Source of the DNA: Desulfurococcales archaeon
Lineage (GTDB): Archaea > Thermoproteota > Thermoprotei_A > Sulfolobales > Acidilobaceae
Length of the DNA: 39,946 nt
Reading direction: 5' to 3'
NCBI GenBank assembly: GCA_015521705.1
Contig: WANR01000028.1
Location: 1-39,946 of the forward strand
The notes beneath the pieces are model-generated. The model had not been told where the DNA came from. It saw only the letters and a list, made by a program, of their open reading frames with translations, and ran no database searches. Positions 1-8,539 of this stretch are shown piece after piece. Position numbers and translations under genes: made by a program. Every line of letters begins with the position of its first letter. The first letter of the stretch is position 1.

Positions 1-55
1 GTTTATTATTTATTTATTAGTTAGATTTAGGTTTTTTGCTTTTAGGCTGTTTCGA

Positions 56-1255
56 GTGCTTAAGTTTGTTGATATAGGGCCTTTGGCTGTGCTAGCTGCT
101 TTGGTTGTAGGCATGGTTTTTGTTCCAGCTATTTACTCAGCTGAAATTGTTGAGAGGGAAAATAAGGTTATTGGGGAGGTTTTCGATTTGTCTATAGATA
201 ATATCACGTTGTTTAGGGGTGACTGGGCCAGTTATATGGAGGGCTCTAATTATCCCGTCTATGCTGTTACTAGTTTTATTGTTGCCGGGCTGGGCGGTAT
301 AGATTTTGTAACTATTACTGGTGATGGTGGAGGCGCCACTATAACGCCTACTGATACTAGTGTTTTCGAGGCTGATTATGTTATTGAGGTTGAGGCTCTC
401 ATTAATCTCGTAGTAGTTAATGGGAGGCTATTAGAGGTTTTAGGCTTAACGGGTTATAGAGATTACTTCATTCTCTTCATCCCCTCAGACCTTTACGAGT
501 TGTTTAGTGCTTTGGGCCACCCCATAGGCTACTTGGCACAGTTTAATGGGTCAAATGTTTCAGCCACTATATGCGGTCTAGCGTTTTACCTCGAGTGCTT
601 TGACTATAGAACACGCCTTGTCATTATTGATAGGTATCTCCCGTTATGGACGCTTGTGGAGGTGGATCCTGGAGGTGCTTCGCCTAGCGAGATTCTCTCA
701 CTATATAGGAGGCCTCAGGTTTACATGGTCGTGTGGGAGGGGAGCCCTGTTGCTGGCTATCTGAGGGGTGATCCTGATAGTATTGTTGGGCTTGTTAATG
801 CTGCTGGTATAAACGCTAGTGGGTTGTTGTTCATAGATTATTCTAGCCTTCGGGATAGGATTAGGGAGGATCTTAGCCTTCAGAGGTTCTCTGCCTTGTC
901 GGTAATTATGTTATACTTGGCCTTCATGTTTCTGATGTCTCTTCACATCTATTTTATCAAGTGGAGGGAGTTTCAGGCTTTGAATAAGAAACTGTTCAGA
1001 TCCATGGGTGTTAGTAGCGGTGCTCTGCTTCTGTGGGAGCTCTTGGGATTATTTTTGTTTTTATTTATTTTATTTACCTTTTTATATTTATTTAATCGTA
1101 TAAGTTTATCTATTAGTGCCGATGATCCCTTTTTCATAGCAGCTCTTGCATTGATTGGAGGAGCTTTTTCAGTTTTAGTAGCCTATTCCAGCGTGTCTGC
1201 TAGAAGAAGACTCCAAGATGTGCCAGGAGGGGTTGAAGGGGTTGTCTCTGGCTAG
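56..1255 (+). CDS. ABC exporter permease, FtsX/MacB-like
   Basis: This is probably the membrane subunit of an ABC exporter. I see one N-terminal membrane helix (about residues 8-27), an extracytoplasmic domain of about 250 residues, and three C-terminal helices (about 278-300, 323-347 and 358-379). This is the topology of FtsX/MacB-type permeases. The segment RSMGVSSGALLLWEL before the third helix resembles the FtsX-family cytoplasmic loop. The external domain is not one I recognise, so the substrate is unknown. The 3' end overlaps the next gene, an ABC ATPase, which supports a two-gene transporter. The start is a GTG close to the window edge, so an upstream start cannot be excluded. Codons ending in T are much more common here than in the suf genes that follow. 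Confidence 0.7.
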   Translation: MLKFVDIGPLAVLAALVVGMVFVPAIYSAEIVERENKVIGEVFDLSIDNITLFRGDWASYMEGSNYPVYAVTSFIVAGLGGIDFVTITGDGGGATITPTDTSVFEADYVIEVEALINLVVVNGRLLEVLGLTGYRDYFILFIPSDLYELFSALGHPIGYLAQFNGSNVSATICGLAFYLECFDYRTRLVIIDRYLPLWTLVEVDPGGASPSEILSLYRRPQVYMVVWEGSPVAGYLRGDPDSIVGLVNAAGINASGLLFIDYSSLRDRIREDLSLQRFSALSVIMLYLAFMFLMSLHIYFIKWREFQALNKKLFRSMGVSSGALLLWELLGLFLFLFILFTFLYLFNRISLSISADDPFFIAALALIGGAFSVLVAYSSVSARRRLQDVPGGVEGVVSG

Positions 1256-1934
1256 TTCTTTGGGTTCAATAAGAACGGTGGAGCTTGTAGATGTCGAGGT
1301 GGTCTATGACGGGTCTGTGAGGGCTTTAAAGGTTGAGGAGCTAGTGTTTGAGCCCGGCTTTCATATTGTCATGGGGCCTAATGGGTCTGGAAAGACAACC
1401 CTACTCGACGTGGTTGCCGGGCTGGTGCTACCTTCGCGCGGTAAAGTTGTGCTCAATAACCTGGTCAACATTGCCGGCCTCGGCGAGGATGCCAGAGCGT
1501 CTATTAGGAGGGATCACTATTCTTACCTGTTACAAGAGGATGTCTTCATCGAAAGCTTAAGCGTATGGGACAATATAGCCATGCCGTTTATAATCCATGG
1601 CATAGCAGTGCCAGAAGAAAGGATCCTAGAGCTGGCGGAAACCCTAGGCATAAGAGGCCTCCTAAAACGTAAACCCTCAAAGCTTAGCGGTGGTGAAAGG
1701 AGGAAAGCAAGTATTGTTAGAGCCCTCTCCAGGGCATTTACTGCTTCGGTCGTGCTTCTGGACGAGCCTACAAGTTTTCTGGATAAGGACTCCTCGACTA
1801 GACTCGTAGAGGTCCTGGAATCTGTGCTCAGAGGTAAGATAGTTATAATTGCTACCCACGACGAAAAACTGGCAGAGATTGGAGATAGGATTGTGAGGTT
1901 AAGGGGAGGAGTAGTAGAGTCCGTTACATCTTAG
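1242..1934 (+). CDS. ABC transporter ATP-binding protein
   Basis: This is the cytoplasmic ATPase that should power the permease just upstream, whose 3' end it overlaps. It has Walker A (GPNGSGKTT), a Q-loop (LLQED), the signature LSGGERRK, Walker B with catalytic Glu (VVLLDEPTS) and an H-loop (ATHDE), all in the usual order. Its length of about 230 residues is normal for LolD/MacB-type ATPases. The frame is open from an ATG at 1218. I prefer a TTG at 1242 because AGGAGGGG lies about 11 bases before it and the family does not need the extra residues, but a TTG at 1257 or a GTG at 1278 is also possible. The substrate cannot be predicted. Confidence 0.85.
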   Translation: MSLASSLGSIRTVELVDVEVVYDGSVRALKVEELVFEPGFHIVMGPNGSGKTTLLDVVAGLVLPSRGKVVLNNLVNIAGLGEDARASIRRDHYSYLLQEDVFIESLSVWDNIAMPFIIHGIAVPEERILELAETLGIRGLLKRKPSKLSGGERRKASIVRALSRAFTASVVLLDEPTSFLDKDSSTRLVEVLESVLRGKIVIIATHDEKLAEIGDRIVRLRGGVVESVTS

Positions 1935-1945
1935 CGGGTTCTTGT

Positions 1946-3079
1946 TTATAGGCGGAATAGTACTTGGGGGCTAAGGTTTAGGTTATCTATAACTCCTGAG
2001 AAGGTTAGGGTCCCGGTTATTAGTAGTTTCTCTATCTCTTCTCTCGAGAGTCCTCTGGATCTCAGGTAGAATAGGTGGTCTTCTTGTATGGTTGTCACGG
2101 AGGCTTCGTGGCCTGCTTTCACTACGTCTCCTGTATGGATCTCCAGCATTGGTACTGCGTATCCTCTGGCTTTTTCGCCTATTATGGTTACGTGGCTTTC
2201 TACCTCGGAAGAGGCCCAGGTGGCTGAGGGCTCTATCCTGGCTAGGGCCCTTTGGGCTAGGTAGCCGTCTCCTAGGGCTACTCCTCTAGCACTTATGTTG
2301 CCTTCGGTTTCCGGCCCTTTGTGGAGGGCTGTGAGGACTACGTCGGATCTTGTCCCGGCCCTAGATATGTCGCTTGCCTTCACATCTACGCCAGACTTGG
2401 CGCCTTCGGCTATAGTGGCTATCTCTAGCTTCGACATCATGCCCCCGGATGATAGTAGTCTAACATTTAGGGTAGAGGCCTCCCCCAGCCTAGTGTATAG
2501 TATCGTGTAGACGGGCTTCGATGGGGCGTGTAGGGCTAAGAAGTCCAGGTCTAGCGAAGAGCCCTGGCCCATGTCAACCTCGACGAAGAACGTCTTTAGG
2601 CCGTCGCTCTCACCCGAGTAGTCCACCAGGATCATTCTCGACTTGCTTTCCCTTCCCGTTCTAACCACTATGTGGTGCCCCGTATAGCCTTCGCCGGACC
2701 CGCTGAGTATAGAGAGCCTGTCTATCGACCCTCCTTCCTCAACCGATACTACAATGCCTGCGTTCCACCGGTAGGCGTGGAAGGCTTGCATCTTATTGGA
2801 CACCTTCATGAGGGATAGTGGTTTGGGGTCGGAGTCATAGCTCGCTTCAGTTATAGAAGCGCCCCTGACTCTTCTATTGATCCTAGCTTCTCTCCCGAGA
2901 ACTACGTCGTAGCCTATACTCTCGATCTCAGAAGGCACTGCATCCTCTTTTTCGGCATACTCAATGCCCAGCCTCTCCTCGAAAAGCCTCCAGTCCGTGT
3001 AATACCTGACCGTAGGGGTGTCGGCTATGGGCTGGAAGGGTAGCTTCTCAAATAACTCCTTATACTGTTCCCTGCTCAA
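1946..3079 (-). CDS. sufD: Fe-S cluster assembly protein SufD
   Basis: SufD is a scaffold subunit of the SufBCD complex, which builds Fe-S clusters in the cytoplasm. The C-terminal part (about residues 240-377) carries the SufB/SufD core and ends with the EDHLFYLRSRGLSREE segment typical of the family. His324 in AGHEAS is in the position of the functional His of bacterial SufD. The protein lacks the Cys that marks SufB. It is the last gene of a sufC-sufB-sufD series on the minus strand, 116 bases after sufB. The start is a TTG preceded by GGAGGAGGT at a spacing of 7, a very strong ribosome binding site. At 377 residues it is slightly shorter than the E. coli protein. Confidence 0.88.
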   Translation of the reverse strand: MSREQYKELFEKLPFQPIADTPTVRYYTDWRLFEERLGIEYAEKEDAVPSEIESIGYDVVLGREARINRRVRGASITEASYDSDPKPLSLMKVSNKMQAFHAYRWNAGIVVSVEEGGSIDRLSILSGSGEGYTGHHIVVRTGRESKSRMILVDYSGESDGLKTFFVEVDMGQGSSLDLDFLALHAPSKPVYTILYTRLGEASTLNVRLLSSGGMMSKLEIATIAEGAKSGVDVKASDISRAGTRSDVVLTALHKGPETEGNISARGVALGDGYLAQRALARIEPSATWASSEVESHVTIIGEKARGYAVPMLEIHTGDVVKAGHEASVTTIQEDHLFYLRSRGLSREEIEKLLITGTLTFSGVIDNLNLSPQVLFRL

Positions 3080-3195
3080 GGGCCTGACCTCCTCCTAGCC
3101 TTTAAACCTGGCCATGCTGGGGGGCTTTATGGGTTGAGGCACAAGCTGTAAAGGAATGGCTGGTTATAGTGGCGTGCTTCGTGCTGGCCAGGCGG

Positions 3196-4632
3196 TCAGC
3201 CTACTGCTCCTAGCTCGCTGAACTCTAGCTGTACAACTTTGTGGAGTACGTTGGCGTACTCTACTGGGAGCTCGACCATTATCTCGTCTAGGAAGCCCAG
3301 GACTATTAGGCTCTTGGCTTCGTCCTCGCTGAGTCCCCTGCTAGTCATGTAGAAGAGCTGTTGCTCGCTGAGCCTGCCAGTCTTGGCCTCGTGCGAGACC
3401 ATGGCTGTGGGCTCGTCTACCTGGTTGTGGGGGAACGTGTGTGCCTTGCTCTTACTGTCTAGTATGAGGGAGTCACACTCTACGTGGGCATTGGCGTACT
3501 TGGCCCCGCGAACTATCCTCACTATGCCCCTGTAGACGTTTACTCCCCCCTCGGCGCTTATGCTCTTGTTAATTATTTTACTCCTAGTGTGGGCGCCGAC
3601 GTGGACAATTTTGCTGCCGCTATCCTTGATGTAGGGCCCCTTGCTTACTGTCACCACTGCGCTCCTGCTACTGCTATAGTCGCCCTTTAGTATGGTGCTG
3701 GGGTATACGTATGTCATCCTGCTCCCAATACTGCCTTCGACCCAGTCGAGCCTGGCACCCTCCTCCGCTATCCCTCTCTTGTTGTTGAAGTTGATCACGT
3801 TTCTGCTCCAGTTCTGTATTGTCGTGATCTTGACTGTCGCGTTCTTGTGTGCATAAGCCTCAACCATGCCATTGTGGAAACTGTAGCCAAGGAACCTGGG
3901 AGCGCTGCAGCCCTCTATCCAGTGAACATAAGCGCCCTCATCAGCTACTATTAGCGAGTGCTCGAACTGGCCCTCTCCCTGTCTCCCTATGAGGAAGAAG
4001 GACTCTATGGGCTCCCTGACCTTGACGCCTGGAGGCACGTATATGAATGTGCCCCCGCTCCACAGGGCCCCGTGGAGCGCTGCAAACTTGTGGTCGCTTG
4101 GGGGGAATATTTTGAGGAAGTACTTCTTCACTAGGTCAGGGTACTTTTGCACGGCCTCCTCTAGGGGGAGGACAATGACTCCTTTCCTCTGGAGGTACTC
4201 CTTCATCTTAGCGTATATAGTCTCGCTCTCGTAGACGGCAACTAGGCCTGAGAGGATCCTCGCCTCTAGCTCTGGCAGCCCAAGCCTCTCGTAATACTTT
4301 CTTATTTCCTTGGGTATCTCGTCCCAGTCTCTCGCCCTCTCAACGCCCTCGGGCTTTACATAGTGTGCGAGAGCCTCTAGGTCTATCTCTTCGATCCCTA
4401 TTATCCACCTGGGCATTGGCAGCTTATTAAATAGCTCGAGGCTCCTTAGCCTTAATCTCCTCATCCAGTCTGGCTCCTTCTTGATCTTGCTAATTTCCTC
4501 TATGAGGCTCCTAGAGATCTTGCCCTTTAACTCTATCTCAGCCTTGTAGGGCTTCTCGAGCCAGCCAAGTATCTCCGGTGAGTCTGCGCCCTTCAGTATG
4601 TCTTCCCTTAGCTTAACAGCCTCCTCAGCCAA
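3196..4632 (-). CDS. sufB: Fe-S cluster assembly scaffold SufB
   Basis: SufB is the main scaffold on which the SufBCD complex assembles clusters. The 478-residue length and the whole SufB core are normal. Cys386 (HVECDSL) and Glu415 (SHEAKTG) lie 29 residues apart, the same separation as the functional Cys405 and Glu434 of E. coli SufB. The start is a TTG with GAGGTG seven bases upstream. The 66-base gap to sufC contains a palindrome, listed separately, that may control this gene. The product is expected to pair with SufD and two SufC subunits. Confidence 0.95.
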   Translation of the reverse strand: MAEEAVKLREDILKGADSPEILGWLEKPYKAEIELKGKISRSLIEEISKIKKEPDWMRRLRLRSLELFNKLPMPRWIIGIEEIDLEALAHYVKPEGVERARDWDEIPKEIRKYYERLGLPELEARILSGLVAVYESETIYAKMKEYLQRKGVIVLPLEEAVQKYPDLVKKYFLKIFPPSDHKFAALHGALWSGGTFIYVPPGVKVREPIESFFLIGRQGEGQFEHSLIVADEGAYVHWIEGCSAPRFLGYSFHNGMVEAYAHKNATVKITTIQNWSRNVINFNNKRGIAEEGARLDWVEGSIGSRMTYVYPSTILKGDYSSSRSAVVTVSKGPYIKDSGSKIVHVGAHTRSKIINKSISAEGGVNVYRGIVRIVRGAKYANAHVECDSLILDSKSKAHTFPHNQVDEPTAMVSHEAKTGRLSEQQLFYMTSRGLSEDEAKSLIVLGFLDEIMVELPVEYANVLHKVVQLEFSELGAVG

Positions 4633-4648
4633 CTCCCCACACCTCTAT

Positions 4649-4665
4649 AATTAACAGTGTTAAAG
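4649..4665. promoter_or_regulatory. Palindromic operator candidate before sufB
   Basis: TTAAC-AGT-GTTAA lies in the short sufC-sufB gap. Fifteen of its 17 positions match the reverse complement of the palindrome at 17685-17701, which precedes the AbrB-PhoU regulator gene. On the minus strand it follows a weak TATA-like TTTATTA (4669-4675) and precedes the sufB ribosome binding site. This suits a repressor site. The regulator itself is an inference. Confidence 0.55.
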
Positions 4666-4698
4666 GAGTAATAAACTAACACACTTACATTCACAGAG

Positions 4699-5466
4699 CT
4701 ATCCCCGCCGAGCCATGTACTGCGACCTTATGTAGGCGTAGCCCTTATCCTCGACAAGTTTGGCTACTTCAGGGCCCCCGCTGAGCGCTATTTTACCGTC
4801 TATGAGGACAGAGACCCTGTCAGGGTCTAGGTACTTGAACATTCTAGCATAGTGGGTTATCAGCAACACTCCCTTGCCCTGGTCTGTCAGGCCCCTTATC
4901 ATCTCAGAGACCTTTCTGACCCCGTCTATGTCGAGCCCGCTGTCAGGCTCGTCTAGTATGACTATTTTGGGGTCTACTATGAAGGCCTGGAGCAGCTCGC
5001 TCCTCTTCTTCTCCCCGCCACTAAACCCCACGTTCAGCTCTCTCTGCAGTATGTCCCTGGTAAGGCCGAGCTCTTCCGCTAGCTTGTACATCCTTTTAAC
5101 AATGCTGGGATCCCTAACCCTGGTGAGGTCTGTGGAGCCGAGCCTCTTGTTTATAGCTGCTATCATTATGGTCGACAGTCTGACTCCGGGTATCTGAGGG
5201 GGATCCTGGAGAGCCATGAAGAGGCCCTTCATAGCCCTCTCCTCTGTAGATAGACCTAGAAGGCTCTCGCCGTCGAGCAGTATATCGCCATCCTCTACCT
5301 CAAAAGTTTCCCTACCCATTATGGTATAGGCCAGGGATGACTTGCCGCTACCGTTAGGGCCCATTATGGCGTGGACCTCTCCATACTCTACTTTCAAATC
5401 TACGCCTCTAAGCACCTTCTTGCCCGCAACCCTGACATGCAGATTCCTCACTTCGAGACCGCTCAA
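4699..5466 (-). CDS. sufC: Fe-S assembly ATPase SufC
   Basis: SufC is the ABC-type ATPase of the SufBCD complex and drives shape changes in SufB-SufD rather than transport. Walker A is GPNGSGKSS (about 36-44), the signature is GFSGGEKKRSE, and Walker B reads IVILDEPDSGLDIDG. The DEPDSGLDIDG form is characteristic of SufC. No membrane segment is present, and the length of 255 residues is normal. It is the first gene of the minus-strand suf series. The start is a TTG, and a TATA box lies upstream at 5511-5518. A thioredoxin-like gene is transcribed divergently on the other side. Confidence 0.95.
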   Translation of the reverse strand: MSGLEVRNLHVRVAGKKVLRGVDLKVEYGEVHAIMGPNGSGKSSLAYTIMGRETFEVEDGDILLDGESLLGLSTEERAMKGLFMALQDPPQIPGVRLSTIMIAAINKRLGSTDLTRVRDPSIVKRMYKLAEELGLTRDILQRELNVGFSGGEKKRSELLQAFIVDPKIVILDEPDSGLDIDGVRKVSEMIRGLTDQGKGVLLITHYARMFKYLDPDRVSVLIDGKIALSGGPEVAKLVEDKGYAYIRSQYMARRG

Positions 5467-5510
5467 GGCTCAACACCACCTGGTCCCTTCCCATTATTAC
5501 AGGGCAAAAC

Positions 5511-5518
5511 TTATAAAT
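5511..5518 (-). promoter_or_regulatory. TATA box of the suf operon
   Basis: On the minus strand this reads ATTTATAA. It lies about 45 bases before the sufC start, so transcription would begin near 5487. This is the usual archaeal spacing. Confidence 0.55.
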
Positions 5519-5560
5519 GACTGGTAAATATGGGTCGAGCCTGGCCAATTGTTTAAGGCA

Positions 5561-5568
5561 TTTAAAAG
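5561..5568 (+). promoter_or_regulatory. TATA box of the 5.6-8.9 kb operon
   Basis: TTTAAAAG at this position predicts a transcription start near 5590, just before the first start codon (GTG 5598 or ATG 5607). The first mRNA would then be nearly leaderless, which fits the lack of a clear ribosome binding site. Confidence 0.5.
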
Positions 5569-5597
5569 GATCCGAAGCAACATGACTATTCAATGAA

Positions 5598-6377
5598 GTG
5601 GTTGAGATGGGCAGGATAACAGTCTACATACACCCCACGTGCATGTCCAGCTATAAGCTGATAAAACAACTCCACCTGGAAGGGCTGTTAAGCAAGGTTG
5701 GGGTAAGAAACACTTCTAGGGGAGCAGAGGCCATGGAGAGAAAGATCTACAGCGTCCCATGGGTGCTAATGGGAGATAACCCGGTAGCGACAGACCCCGT
5801 TAGCGCTGGCGAAATCAAAGAACTAATCCTCTCAGGCAGCATTAGTGTCAAGTCGAGCCCCCGAGACCTCTTCGTCAACTCTATAATCTCGAGCGCTTTC
5901 ATGGCAGCCCAGGTATTACTCCGCAAGGATGTCAGAGTAGCCCTTGAAAGAGAGTTCCTTGAAGCGGCTCTCAGGTCTAGGGTCGGGGGATACGAGCCCA
6001 GAGTAGTGGTAGAGGATGTCACTGGTAAAGGCGGGGAACTATACGAGACGCTAGAACCCTTTCTAGCCCGCTCCCTGGCATACTCTTATGTGAGGGAGCT
6101 CCTGTGGGCAAAAGGTCTAGGCTCGGAACCAGACTTTGACATAGTGTCACGAGAGGAGATCGTCGGCTCCTGGATCCTGGCAAAGGCTAGTATTGGCAGG
6201 GCCTTCCTCCCAAACAAGCCAGTCATAGTGGGGCACAGTGGTGTCGAGGCGATAGCCGAGATAGTTCTAGAGAAGGGTGAGGCCATAGCTAGAAGCATCA
6301 GGGAGGAGCAGGAAACCATTATGAGGGATGAAGAGTACTGGAATATACTTGAGAGCCTCGGAGTGCTCGGAGGGTGA
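5598..6377 (+). CDS. Thioredoxin-like fold protein with CxxS-type motif
   Basis: The first 75 residues look like a thioredoxin or glutaredoxin fold: ITVYIHPTCMSSYKL provides the first strand and active-site helix, and VPWVLMG provides the cis-Pro strand. The active site has one Cys (TCMSS) instead of CxxC, as in monothiol glutaredoxins. The rest (about 80-259) is helical and charged, and I do not recognise it. The start may be GTG 5598 or ATG 5607. The gene diverges from sufC and overlaps the next gene by four bases (GTGA). A redox or metal-related role is an inference from the fold and from the suf neighbourhood. Confidence 0.6.
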   Translation: MVEMGRITVYIHPTCMSSYKLIKQLHLEGLLSKVGVRNTSRGAEAMERKIYSVPWVLMGDNPVATDPVSAGEIKELILSGSISVKSSPRDLFVNSIISSAFMAAQVLLRKDVRVALEREFLEAALRSRVGGYEPRVVVEDVTGKGGELYETLEPFLARSLAYSYVRELLWAKGLGSEPDFDIVSREEIVGSWILAKASIGRAFLPNKPVIVGHSGVEAIAEIVLEKGEAIARSIREEQETIMRDEEYWNILESLGVLGG

Positions 6378-6892
6378 CTAGTTCATTGGACAACTACAAA
6401 GAGAAAATAGCCGCATGGCTCATAGACGAAGATCTAGAGGTAAAGAGCGAGCCGATACCTACAGGGGCCCCGATAGAGTGGGCTCTAAGGGTCAGCGTGA
6501 AGGCACCTGTCAGGGTTAGCTTGGTCCTACAGCAGCCCTCAACCAAGAAAGACAGAATAGTAGCAACAATGGGGGCCACGCTCAGTGATGTCCATAGGAG
6601 GGAGCTGTTTTCGCTGCCAGAGGCTAGGAGGGTAGAGATAGTAACGGAGATCTTCAACACCCTTATATCCATGTGTCCAGACTGCCTAGTATTCGTGCAG
6701 CCCTCATTCTCTAACCCCACAGCAATAGCGATTACTAAGATAATATACCATGAAACGCTTAGCAGGGACTCGATAGCATCCACTGTTAGGCTACTAGCCA
6801 ACGCTTTCGCTGTCATCGTCTCTCTCCTCAACTCGAGGTTGAAGACAGCTGCTAGGCCTGAAAGGGAGGGTGTGGAGGCAGGTTTCATGTGA
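6374..6892 (+). CDS. Conserved archaeal protein, possibly DUF2299-like
   Basis: This is a 172-residue soluble protein with no catalytic motif that I can identify. Its overall pattern, with an acidic N-terminal region followed by beta strands (WALRVSVKAPVRVSLVLQQ) and a C-terminal helix, resembles the small archaeal DUF2299 family. That match is from memory and uncertain. It is translationally coupled on both sides: its GTG start overlaps the upstream stop by four bases, and its own stop overlaps the next GTG by four bases. It therefore belongs to the same operon as the thioredoxin-like gene and gcvT. Confidence 0.5.
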   Translation: MTSSLDNYKEKIAAWLIDEDLEVKSEPIPTGAPIEWALRVSVKAPVRVSLVLQQPSTKKDRIVATMGATLSDVHRRELFSLPEARRVEIVTEIFNTLISMCPDCLVFVQPSFSNPTAIAITKIIYHETLSRDSIASTVRLLANAFAVIVSLLNSRLKTAARPEREGVEAGFM

Positions 6893-7356
6893 AAATAAGC
6901 GTGTACCCCACAGCGGTTCTGGCCCGCTCCCCCTGCCTTCTAGTAGCCGCACCCATCGAGAACAGTACGCTACCAGTCGACGAAAGGGTGTCTAGAGCAG
7001 TTGCAAAAGCCCTCGAGGATCCGGCGAGCCTCAAAGCAGGTAAACTAGACGACTATACATTAGCCAGGACGCTCGCCGCCCTCTATGGGGGGCTCATATT
7101 GTTTTACACGTGTAGGGGCCTAACGCCTCTGTCAAGAGCTAGCGTTGAAGAAGGAATAACTATTAGACGCCTCGACTACCAAAGAACCTGCCCCACGCTA
7201 GATGACCACCGTGTGCTGGACGCGTGGTCTCTAATACTCTCAGGAGACGTGGCCCAGGGCCTACGATATTTGGCGGGCTGCATGCCAAGCCCCCCAGGGC
7301 ACTACTGGCACGTGGGCGGGGCCTCAAGAATATCTCCCATAGGTATTAACCTCTAG
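6889..7356 (+). CDS. Hypothetical protein
   Basis: I do not recognise this 155-residue protein. It has no signal peptide or clear membrane helix. Four Cys residues (LARSPCLL, FYTCRGL, RTCPTL, AGCMPS) could bind metal or form disulfides, but their spacing fits no motif I know. The GTG start shares GTGA with the upstream stop, so the gene is translationally coupled to the gene before it. The aminomethyltransferase gene starts 28 bases downstream. The tight packing supports a real gene of the same operon. Confidence 0.5.
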   Translation: MKISVYPTAVLARSPCLLVAAPIENSTLPVDERVSRAVAKALEDPASLKAGKLDDYTLARTLAALYGGLILFYTCRGLTPLSRASVEEGITIRRLDYQRTCPTLDDHRVLDAWSLILSGDVAQGLRYLAGCMPSPPGHYWHVGGASRISPIGINL

Positions 7357-7384
7357 AACCCATCTATGCTCATGGTGTTAAGGA

Positions 7385-8509
7385 TTGGCTGCCAGGAGCA
7401 TTCCCCTGGAGGACCTCCATAGGAGCATAGGAGCCTCCTTCGGGGAATTCGCTGGATGGAAGGTGCCAATGTCATATACTAGTACCCTGGAAGAGCACAT
7501 GGCTGTCAGGAAGGATGTGGGAGTCTTCGATATTAGCCACATGGGGAGAGTAGCAGTTAAAGGCCCGGACGCCCTAGACCTCCTAGAGAAAATCTATACC
7601 AAGAAGATCTCTAAGACCAAAACTGGTTTCCTCAGCGGCCCCACTCTGGCACTTAACACCCATGCAAGGGTTAAGGACGACGAAATGCTCTATAGGATCA
7701 GCGACGACGAATGGCTACTAGTACCCAATGCTGCCGCTAGGGAAGCCATGATAAGGCACCTAAAGAGCGTCGCCTTGCAGGAATCTTATAGCGTTGAGGT
7801 CATTGACCATACAAGCGATTACTCAATGCTCGCTATTCAAGGGCCTAGAGCAATACACGTAATGGAGAAGCTTAGCAAAGACGCTGCCTCCCTAAAGCCA
7901 CTCGAGTTCCAGGTCAACGTGACTCTAGGCACTGCACGCGTCTTCCTGGTTAGCAGGAGTGGGTGGACAGGCGAAGACGGGTTCGAGGTCTGGGCGCGCC
8001 ATGGAGATGCTAGGAAACTCCTCGAAGAGCTTGTCAGCAGGTATGGCGTAAAGCCTGCAGGCATAGCTGCCAGGGATACTTTAAGAATAGAGGCAGGATT
8101 CGTCCTTGGGGGACACGAGTATGGAGAGGATCCCACAGTGTTTCCTTGCGCTGTCAGCTTGAGATACGGCCTAGGAGCTATAGACTGGAGCAAGAAAGGC
8201 TATATTGGAGAGCCTGCCCTGCGGGCTTGTAGAAGGGAAGGAGCGCGATGGGTAAGAGTGGGCATTGTCATGAAGAAAAAGCATGCACGTGTAATACCAA
8301 GGCAAGGAACCAAAGTCGTGGTGGAGGGCATAGACGTGGGATGGGTTACCAGCGGGACTTTCAGCCCCGTTATTGGGAGAGGTGTGGCACAGGCGTATGT
8401 GGACTCCAGGTACGCCCTCATAGGGGAAACCATCGAAGTACACGTTAGAGGAAGACTATATGAGGCAAAAATTAGCGAGTTCCCTCTAGTACCTCTACCT
8501 TCAAAGTAG
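7385..8509 (+). CDS. gcvT: Aminomethyltransferase (glycine cleavage T protein family)
   Basis: GcvT transfers the methylene group of glycine to tetrahydrofolate or tetrahydromethanopterin in the glycine cleavage system. The N-terminal stretch with GEFAGWKVPMSY, VGVFDISHMG and KDDEMLYRI is typical, and KDDE carries the expected catalytic Asp region. The segment GIAARDTLRIEAG is a family hallmark. The barrel domain follows, with VGWVTSGTFSPVIG near the C-terminus. The length of 374 residues is normal. The start is a TTG because an in-frame stop lies directly upstream. The P and H proteins are not in this window. A related folate- or pterin-dependent methyltransferase cannot be excluded. Confidence 0.9.
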   Translation: MAARSIPLEDLHRSIGASFGEFAGWKVPMSYTSTLEEHMAVRKDVGVFDISHMGRVAVKGPDALDLLEKIYTKKISKTKTGFLSGPTLALNTHARVKDDEMLYRISDDEWLLVPNAAAREAMIRHLKSVALQESYSVEVIDHTSDYSMLAIQGPRAIHVMEKLSKDAASLKPLEFQVNVTLGTARVFLVSRSGWTGEDGFEVWARHGDARKLLEELVSRYGVKPAGIAARDTLRIEAGFVLGGHEYGEDPTVFPCAVSLRYGLGAIDWSKKGYIGEPALRACRREGARWVRVGIVMKKKHARVIPRQGTKVVVEGIDVGWVTSGTFSPVIGRGVAQAYVDSRYALIGETIEVHVRGRLYEAKISEFPLVPLPSK

Positions 8510-8539
8510 CTTAGCAAACCTGGGGTTCGGTGACTAGTA

